Source: Methanomicrobiales archaeon
GTDB taxonomy: Archaea; Halobacteriota; Methanomicrobia; Methanomicrobiales; Methanoculleaceae
Assembly (NCBI GenBank): GCA_012521035.1
Contig: JAAYND010000073.1
Coordinates: forward strand, 1-27,271
Direction of reading: 5' to 3'
DNA length: 27,271 bases
Shown here one piece after another: positions 22,701-27,271 of this stretch. A model generated the notes under the pieces. It was not told the DNA's origin. It saw nothing but the letters and a program-made list of their open reading frames with translations, and searched no databases. The position numbers were made by a program, and so were the translations under genes. How positions within the stretch are numbered: the stretch's first letter is position 1; every line of letters begins with the position of its first letter.

Positions 22701-24053
22701 TCATGCCCGCTCAAAGTCGTCCTCGAACCTGATAATATCGTCTTCGCCGGTGTATTCCCCGATCTGAACCTCGATCAGCTCGAGTGGCAGGAGGCCGGGG
22801 TTCGCGAGCCGGTGGACCGTCCCCGCCGGGACGAATGTGGACTCCCCGTTCCGGAGGAGGTAGGTCTCGTTCCCGATCGTCACCTCCGCACACCCGGTGA
22901 CGACCACCCAGTGCTCGGAGCGGTGGTGGTGCATCTGGAGCGACAGTCGGCGTTTCGGAGGGACAGTGACCCGCTTGATCTTGTACGACTGTCCCTCCTC
23001 AAGGTTCGTGTAAGAACCCCAGGGCCGATGGACCCGCGTGTGGAAGAGCGCCCGGGAGTCACCCTTCTCGCGGAGCGCCTTTGCGATCTCGCCCACCCGC
23101 TGGGCCTCATCCCGGGTAGCAACAAGGATCGCATCTTTCGTCTCGACGATGGCGAGGTTATGGATACCGACGGTGGCGACCAACCGGTCGGCAACGATCA
23201 GGTTCTCGGAGGAGTCGATCCCGATATGCTCACCCCTGACGGCGTTTTCATCTCCGCTCTTTGGCAGGACGGCGTAGAGTGCATCGAAGTTCCCGAGGTC
23301 GTTCCAGTCGGCATCGAGCGCGACAACCGCCGCCCGCCGGGTCTTCTCCATGATCCCGTAATCGATGGAGAGCGCCGGGGTTGCACCGTATGCCTCATCG
23401 ATCGATAGCTCAAACGCCCCTGCCACGTCGGGTGCGCAGGTCTCACACTCGGTGAGGAAGAGATCGGCATCGAAGCAGAACATGCCGGAGTTCCAGAGGT
23501 AGCCGTCGGCGATATAGCGGCCGGCGGTTTCGGGGTCGGGTTTCTCCACGAATGCATCCACGACCGCCCCTGCCCCAAGTGACTTTCCCGGGCAGATGTA
23601 GCCGTACCCGGTGTGAGGTGAGGTCGGCCGCACGCCAAAGACCACGAGGTAGTCCTTTGCAAGTCGCTCCGCCCTGAGGAAGGCCTCCTGGAACGGCCCA
23701 TCTGCGCCGATCAGGTGATCGGAGGGGAGCACCGCGACCGTATCAGACCCGCCCTCCCGCGTGACCTCCCTGACACCGTAGTAGATCGCCGGCAGGGTGT
23801 TTCTGCCCACCGGTTCTATGAGAACCCGGCAGTCGCACCCGATGGCGGCGAGCTGATCCCGGACCAGGAACTTGTGGTCCGCGTTTGTGATGATGACGAT
23901 CTCCTGCGGGGAGGAGAAGAGGAGTGCCCTCCTCACTGTCCTCTGGAAGAGTGACTCGTCATCGACCAGCGGGATGAACTGCTTTGGGTAGTGTTCCCTT
24001 GAGAGCGGGAAGAGGCGGGTGCCGCTCCCGCCTGCAAGAATAAGTGTCTTCAT
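22701..24053 (-). CDS. manC: mannose-1-phosphate guanylyltransferase / mannose-6-phosphate isomerase
   Basis: A type II bifunctional enzyme that isomerises fructose-6-phosphate to mannose-6-phosphate and makes GDP-mannose for surface glycans and protein N-glycans. I start at ATG 24053 (MKTLILAGG), preceded by GGAG; an upstream in-frame start adds nine residues with no homology. The protein then has 450 residues, near the family norm. The nucleotidyltransferase signature is LAGGSGTRLFPLSREHYPKQF, with VLPSDHLI, YGYICPG, FVEKPDPETA and LWNSGMFCF. The isomerase cupin fills the last 110 residues: HRPWGSYTNLEEG, RLSLQMHHHRSEHW (zinc ligands) and TFVPAGTVHRLANPG. It belongs to the leftward sugar-nucleotide set with the epimerase at 24792, but has its own promoter. 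Confidence 0.93.
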   Translation of the reverse strand: MKTLILAGGSGTRLFPLSREHYPKQFIPLVDDESLFQRTVRRALLFSSPQEIVIITNADHKFLVRDQLAAIGCDCRVLIEPVGRNTLPAIYYGVREVTREGGSDTVAVLPSDHLIGADGPFQEAFLRAERLAKDYLVVFGVRPTSPHTGYGYICPGKSLGAGAVVDAFVEKPDPETAGRYIADGYLWNSGMFCFDADLFLTECETCAPDVAGAFELSIDEAYGATPALSIDYGIMEKTRRAAVVALDADWNDLGNFDALYAVLPKSGDENAVRGEHIGIDSSENLIVADRLVATVGIHNLAIVETKDAILVATRDEAQRVGEIAKALREKGDSRALFHTRVHRPWGSYTNLEEGQSYKIKRVTVPPKRRLSLQMHHHRSEHWVVVTGCAEVTIGNETYLLRNGESTFVPAGTVHRLANPGLLPLELIEVQIGEYTGEDDIIRFEDDFERA

Positions 24054-24110
24054 TCGATCGACTCCGTGCCGCAGGCACACTCGTTTCTATTCTATTGAAG
24101 GAGGCGGGAT

Positions 24111-24120
24111 AAAAATATAA
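24111..24120 (-). promoter_or_regulatory. TATA box of manC
   Basis: TTATATTTTT on the minus strand lies about 60 bases before the ATG at 24053, predicting a leader of roughly 35 bases. A small GTGCC/GGCAC inverted repeat (24066-24078) falls in that leader. Confidence 0.6.
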
Positions 24121-24212
24121 GGTCTCCGTAGCGGTCCGGCCAGACCAGAAGATACGGGTGGCCGATCATATCGCAGCCGGCGATAGATCGACCATCCCGG
24201 TTGACGTCGCGA

Positions 24213-24656
24213 TTACGCCCGGGTCATCGTCAGATTGCCGGGATAGAGCGAGCGGGCCTGCGGATCGAGATCTTCTGCGACCGCAAAAGCCAGCTCAGCC
24301 TCCCGGTACTTCCCGAGTCTCCCGAGAACCATGCCGTAGGTGACCCAGGCAAATATGCACAACCGGTCGAGGGCGAGCGCCTGGATGCATGCGAGCACCG
24401 CTTCCTGTGGTCGGCCGAGCCGGGTAAGGATCACCGCACGGTTGTTCCATGCGTAGATATCGTCGTCGTCGCAGAGGAGCGCCGCACTGAACGCGGCCAG
24501 CGCCTCTTCGTAGCGACCCTGTCGCTCAAGCGCCACGCCCATGTTGTTCAGGGTCGTCGATCTATGTGGGTTCTTTGCTGTTACGTCGCTGTACACCCGC
24601 AGTGCATCTTCATTATCCTCTTTACGAGGAGACTCCGGTGTAACCAATCTGGGCAT
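24213..24656 (-). CDS. TPR-repeat protein
   Basis: A 147-residue protein made mostly of about three tetratricopeptide repeats: TTLNNMGVALERQGRYEEAL, AWNNRAVILTRLGRPQEAVL and AWVTYGMVLGRLGKYREAEL, each with the canonical Gly/Ala/Tyr pattern. The N-terminal 30 residues (a charged PESPRKEDNEDALRVYSDV) contain a partial repeat. No signal peptide or membrane segment is seen. GGAGG and GAGGT lie 10-20 bases upstream of the ATG, and a TATA element further upstream. TPR proteins are protein-interaction scaffolds; the partner is unknown. Its position between two sugar-nucleotide genes hints at glycan-related work, but only weakly. Confidence 0.85.
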   Translation of the reverse strand: MPRLVTPESPRKEDNEDALRVYSDVTAKNPHRSTTLNNMGVALERQGRYEEALAAFSAALLCDDDDIYAWNNRAVILTRLGRPQEAVLACIQALALDRLCIFAWVTYGMVLGRLGKYREAELAFAVAEDLDPQARSLYPGNLTMTRA

Positions 24657-24691
24657 ACGTCGTTACCTCGGCCTCCATACTGCAGGGCAGA

Positions 24692-24701
24692 GATATATAG
24701 G
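24692..24701 (-). promoter_or_regulatory. TATA box of the TPR gene
   Basis: CCTATATATC on the minus strand lies about 40 bases before the ATG at 24656, a good archaeal TATA match and spacing for a leader of about 15 bases. Confidence 0.55.
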
Positions 24702-24791
24702 TTCCTGCCGTTCCGGCTTAAAAATCGGAGCAATTAGGGATCAGCCTGTAAATTGCTCTCAGGAGAGGATTCGAGATCTCCCCCCTTCCAG

Positions 24792-25724
24792 TCAGTCGCC
24801 GCCATCCCAGAACCATGCCACAGTCTTATCGAGTCCCTCATCGAGCGTGCAGGCGGGAGAAAAGCCGAATGCCTCCAGGGCCCTGGTGATATCCGCGAGC
24901 GAGTCCCGCACATCCCCCGATCGAGGGGGTTCGTATAGCGGTCGGTGGTGTATACCGGTAATCTCTGAGAGAATGGATGCAAGTTCATTGAGGTTGATCC
25001 GGCGTCCGCCGGCGATATTGAAGACACCCGAGGCGTCGCTCTCCATAGCGAGGATGTTTGCCCTGACGACATCACCGACGAATATGAAGTCACGTGTCTG
25101 CTCGCCATCCCCGTAGATGATCGGTGGTTTATCGTCGAGCAGGCGGGTGATGAACTTCGGGATCACGGCCGCGTACTCGGACGCAGGATCCTGCCGGGGG
25201 CCGAAGACGTTGAAGTAGCGCAGGAATACCGTCCTGATGCCGTAGAGGTCCGAGAAGACCTTCCCGTAGTACTCGCCCGCGAGCTTTGAGACCGCGTAGG
25301 GGGAGAGCGGTGTTGGTGGCATCGTCTCGCGTTTGGGAAAGGTCGGGTCATCACCGTATATCGCGGATGTGGACGCCGCCACGACTGCCGGCACACCGCA
25401 CTCCTTAGCGGCCCAGAGGACGTTTGTGGTTCCGCCGACGTTTGCCGTGTTCGTCTCCCGTGGCATCTCAACCGATCGGGGCACGGAGGCTATCGCAGCC
25501 TGGTGGAATATGCCATCCGCGCCCCTGAAGGCCTCGAGCAGGAGATCATAGTCAGTAACGCTCCCCTCGATGAACGTCACCCCCGGATGGTCGATGAGGG
25601 TTCTGAGGTTCTCCCGCCGCCCGGAGGAGAGGTCGTCGATGATTATGACCTCGTGGTCGCGTGCCAGATGCTCTGCGAGGTTGGAACCGATGAACCCGGC
25701 CCCGCCCGTGACGATGTAGCGCAT
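24792..25724 (-). CDS. NAD-dependent UDP-sugar 4-epimerase (GalE-like, extended SDR)
   Basis: A 310-residue extended short-chain dehydrogenase, likely interconverting UDP-glucose/galactose or their N-acetyl forms for surface polysaccharides. The NAD-binding motif is TGGAGFIGS at residues 6-14. DDLSSGRRENL follows beta-2, the catalytic pocket is ASTSAIYGDD (S118-S120), and the YxxxK pair is Y143 and K147 in SPYAVSKLAGE. RYFNVFGPRQDPASEYAAVI and GDGEQTRDFIFVGDVV are typical of archaeal GalE/WbpP-like epimerases. The C-terminus SGDVRDSLADITRALEAFGF is the usual substrate-binding end. A perfect palindrome lies 14 bases upstream of the start. Exact substrate cannot be assigned by eye. Confidence 0.88.
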   Translation of the reverse strand: MRYIVTGGAGFIGSNLAEHLARDHEVIIIDDLSSGRRENLRTLIDHPGVTFIEGSVTDYDLLLEAFRGADGIFHQAAIASVPRSVEMPRETNTANVGGTTNVLWAAKECGVPAVVAASTSAIYGDDPTFPKRETMPPTPLSPYAVSKLAGEYYGKVFSDLYGIRTVFLRYFNVFGPRQDPASEYAAVIPKFITRLLDDKPPIIYGDGEQTRDFIFVGDVVRANILAMESDASGVFNIAGGRRINLNELASILSEITGIHHRPLYEPPRSGDVRDSLADITRALEAFGFSPACTLDEGLDKTVAWFWDGGD

Positions 25725-25737
25725 ACCGATGGTTAGG

Positions 25738-25756
25738 CGCTCAAGTGATTTGAGCG
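25738..25756 (-). promoter_or_regulatory. perfect palindrome before the epimerase gene
   Basis: CGCTCAA and TTGAGCG, seven bases each with a 5-base spacer, lie 14 bases upstream of the epimerase ATG at 25724. It may be a regulator site or a leader hairpin affecting translation. Confidence 0.4.
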
Positions 25757-25940
25757 TTGCCGGATCTATCCGGGGCAGCGGTGCCCGCCGGCACCAGGGG
25801 CTCCCTGTTCTCTGTTACCGGGGGGAATACCCGCGTTCCGCCTGATTATCCGGTTTCCCGGGCCCTGCCCGGTGCGGCCAGCCGGCACCCTGATCGGGAC
25901 GTCCGTTCATATAGCATCATACGGTTTATAGGGGTGCAGA

Positions 25941-26852
25941 TCACTCATCCTTCTTCTCGTTTGAGAGGGGGAAATACTGCTGGTAGACCGATCTTCGCTC
26001 CTCAAGGTCGGTATGCAGGTAGATCTCGGTCGTCTTGATAGAGGAGTGCCCCAGGTTCTCCTGCACGACGCGGAGGTTCTTCGATCTCCGGTAGAGTTCG
26101 CTCGCGTAGGAATGCCGGATTTTATGCGGCGTAATCCCTTCTGGAGCGTTTTCCTTGAAGATATGCTGGACGGTCCGCGGGGAGATATGATTCCCCTGCT
26201 GGCCCACGAAGAGTGGTCCTTCAATCCTGTTGCCGATGAAATCATCGATATCCTCAAGGGTCTTTTCGTCGACGAAAACCGTCCGTATCTTATCGCCCTT
26301 CCCCTTCACCCGGATCGTCTGCTCCTCGAAATCGATATCCTCGACGTTTATTGCGCAGAGCTCTGAGACACGGACGCCGGTGGCGTAGATCAGGCGGACG
26401 ATCAGCTTATCTCGCTCATTCTCAATGGATCGGAGCAGGCGGATCACCTGGCTGTGTTTGAGGTATCTCAGCTCCTGGTTCTTGATCCGCGGCCGTTCCA
26501 CCCCGAGCATGGGGTTTGTGGCCACGACCCCCTGGGTGTAGAGGTAGCTGTAGAACGAAGAGAGCGTCGATATCATCCGGTACAGGGTCTTTGGCCTGTA
26601 ATTCTGTTCCTCCGTGATGCAGGAGAAGAAGTCAGTGACGAGGGCTGACGAGACGTTGACGTCCGCACTCAGAGGGGCACTGTCGAGATCCTCCCGGGAG
26701 GGATCCTGGCACCCCTGCTGTCTGATCCAGGCATACCTGGCGAAACGCCGGATGGTCTCCTCGTACTTTTTGATGGTCCGGGGCGAGTAATTCCGCATCC
26801 TGAGGTAGGCACTGAAGCGATCCAGCCATTCTGAGAAGGAAGTGTTTTCCAT
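25941..26852 (-). CDS. xerA: tyrosine recombinase XerA (XerC/D family)
   Basis: A 303-residue site-specific recombinase. Archaeal XerA resolves chromosome dimers at dif sites without needing FtsK in vitro. The N-terminal SAM-like core-binding domain spans residues 1-110 (FSEWLDRFSAYLRMRNYSP). The catalytic domain has every active-site residue: R161 (TGVRVSELC), K185 (VKGKGDKIR), H243 and R246 (TPHKIRHSYAS), H269 (LGHSSIKTT) and the nucleophile Y278 (EIYLHT). The length fits housekeeping Xer, and no phage or integron genes flank it. The ATG at 26852 sits about 28 bases below a TATA-like element, so the message is probably leaderless. A plasmid- or element-borne relative is possible but less likely. 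Confidence 0.88.
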   Translation of the reverse strand: MENTSFSEWLDRFSAYLRMRNYSPRTIKKYEETIRRFARYAWIRQQGCQDPSREDLDSAPLSADVNVSSALVTDFFSCITEEQNYRPKTLYRMISTLSSFYSYLYTQGVVATNPMLGVERPRIKNQELRYLKHSQVIRLLRSIENERDKLIVRLIYATGVRVSELCAINVEDIDFEEQTIRVKGKGDKIRTVFVDEKTLEDIDDFIGNRIEGPLFVGQQGNHISPRTVQHIFKENAPEGITPHKIRHSYASELYRRSKNLRVVQENLGHSSIKTTEIYLHTDLEERRSVYQQYFPLSNEKKDE

Positions 26853-26875
26853 CGGTTAATAGGTTGAAAGACGAA

Positions 26876-26885
26876 GCATATCAAG
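26876..26885 (-). promoter_or_regulatory. TATA box of xerA
   Basis: CTTGATATGC on the minus strand is centred about 28 bases upstream of the ATG at 26852, consistent with a leaderless transcript. Confidence 0.4.
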
Positions 26886-27271
26886 ATTGCGGTAAATGCC
26901 TATTCCCCGCAATAATGATCCGACCCACAAGACCTGCTCAAACCTCCAGAAGTTCTATCACCCTGCCCGGATACCCACTCCAGGTATTGTGCTGCATGGG
27001 ATACCTCACGCGAGTAATGGATGATCAGGAATCCACATATCGGTTCCAAAAAAAAGATATTCTGGATGTATGAAGTATTGGTGTTAGGAGGTATGGGGCT
27101 GCTCTCCCGGGTGGTCGGGTGGCAGACCCTGATATATATTGTTCTCTTCTGAGTATATGAACCCCTTACCGTGCGGGGTGAAAGTAAACAATTGTGCGGT
27201 CGCTACCGATCGTATGCAGTCTGGAGACCCTGCCGATATATAAATGACCCCTGTAGAATGGATTAGATGCC
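26886..27271. other. right-edge gap with promoter signals and no gene
   Basis: About 390 bases after the xerA promoter region hold no gene I can support; the only open frame (26864-27073) has no motif. AGACCCTG followed by an ATATAT tract occurs twice, at 27124-27140 and 27225-27242. An inverted repeat ACCCC/GGGGT lies at 27161-27165 and 27175-27179. Confidence 0.45.
27235..27246 (+). promoter_or_regulatory. strong TATA box reading out of the window
   Basis: GATATATAAATG is a near-consensus archaeal TATA element, with transcription start expected near 27265-27270. It predicts a rightward gene or stable RNA beginning just beyond the window. Confidence 0.5.

Noticed and set aside
22689..23408. 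239-codon plus-strand open frame over manC
   Set aside because: Antisense to the cupin and transferase domains of ManC, which have clear motifs.

Overview
The window is archaeal, almost certainly from a methanogen of the order Methanomicrobiales and probably a Methanoculleus-like genome. The genus is an inference from gene content and high GC, not from a search. The evidence is an FmdE-family protein, geranylgeranylglyceryl phosphate synthase (archaeal ether lipids), an archaeal-type threonyl-tRNA synthetase with its own N-terminal editing domain, a XerA-type recombinase, TATA-box promoters, oligo-T terminators and several apparently leaderless genes.

Layout. 1-338 (-): the N-terminal part of an FmdE-family protein, cut by the window edge. 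339-1127: a gap of almost 800 bases with at most a gene remnant. 1128-8895 (+): a tightly packed housekeeping operon, gatC-gatA-gatB (tRNA amidotransferase), DNA topoisomerase I, GGGP synthase, TrmJ-like tRNA 2'-O-methyltransferase and dCTP deaminase. 8972-10807 (+): thrS with its own promoter and a T-tract terminator. 11067-15686: accessory genes, namely an AAA/STAND-type ATPase with a winged helix, a convergent DHA2-type drug exporter, and an AAA_14/DUF4143 ATPase; both ATPase genes have striking repeats upstream. 15827-17542: an IS1634-like insertion sequence abutting the decayed remains of a HicB-like antitoxin. 17905-19287 (-): a membrane-anchored Thr/Pro-rich protein with a 42-base tandem repeat. 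20010-22515 (+): a secreted 5'-nucleotidase bracketed by two paralogous 96-residue helical proteins. 22546-26852 (-): tRNA-Gln(TTG), a mannose-1-phosphate guanylyltransferase/isomerase, a TPR protein, a UDP-sugar epimerase and XerA, each with its own promoter-like signals. A strong TATA box at the right edge points to a gene just outside.

How it fits together. The first third is the information-processing and lipid core. ManC and the epimerase supply sugar nucleotides for surface glycans. The middle is an accessory patch with mobile and decaying elements.

Most notable observations: GatA carries Ala where the amidase catalytic Ser nucleophile should be (residue 137), with the other two triad residues intact. 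The IS transposase has Gly at its expected first catalytic Asp. The paralogous small-protein pair surrounds the nucleotidase. An array of TTGTTA/TAACAA half-sites precedes the STAND-type ATPase. I saw no CRISPR array and no clearly new multi-gene defence system.
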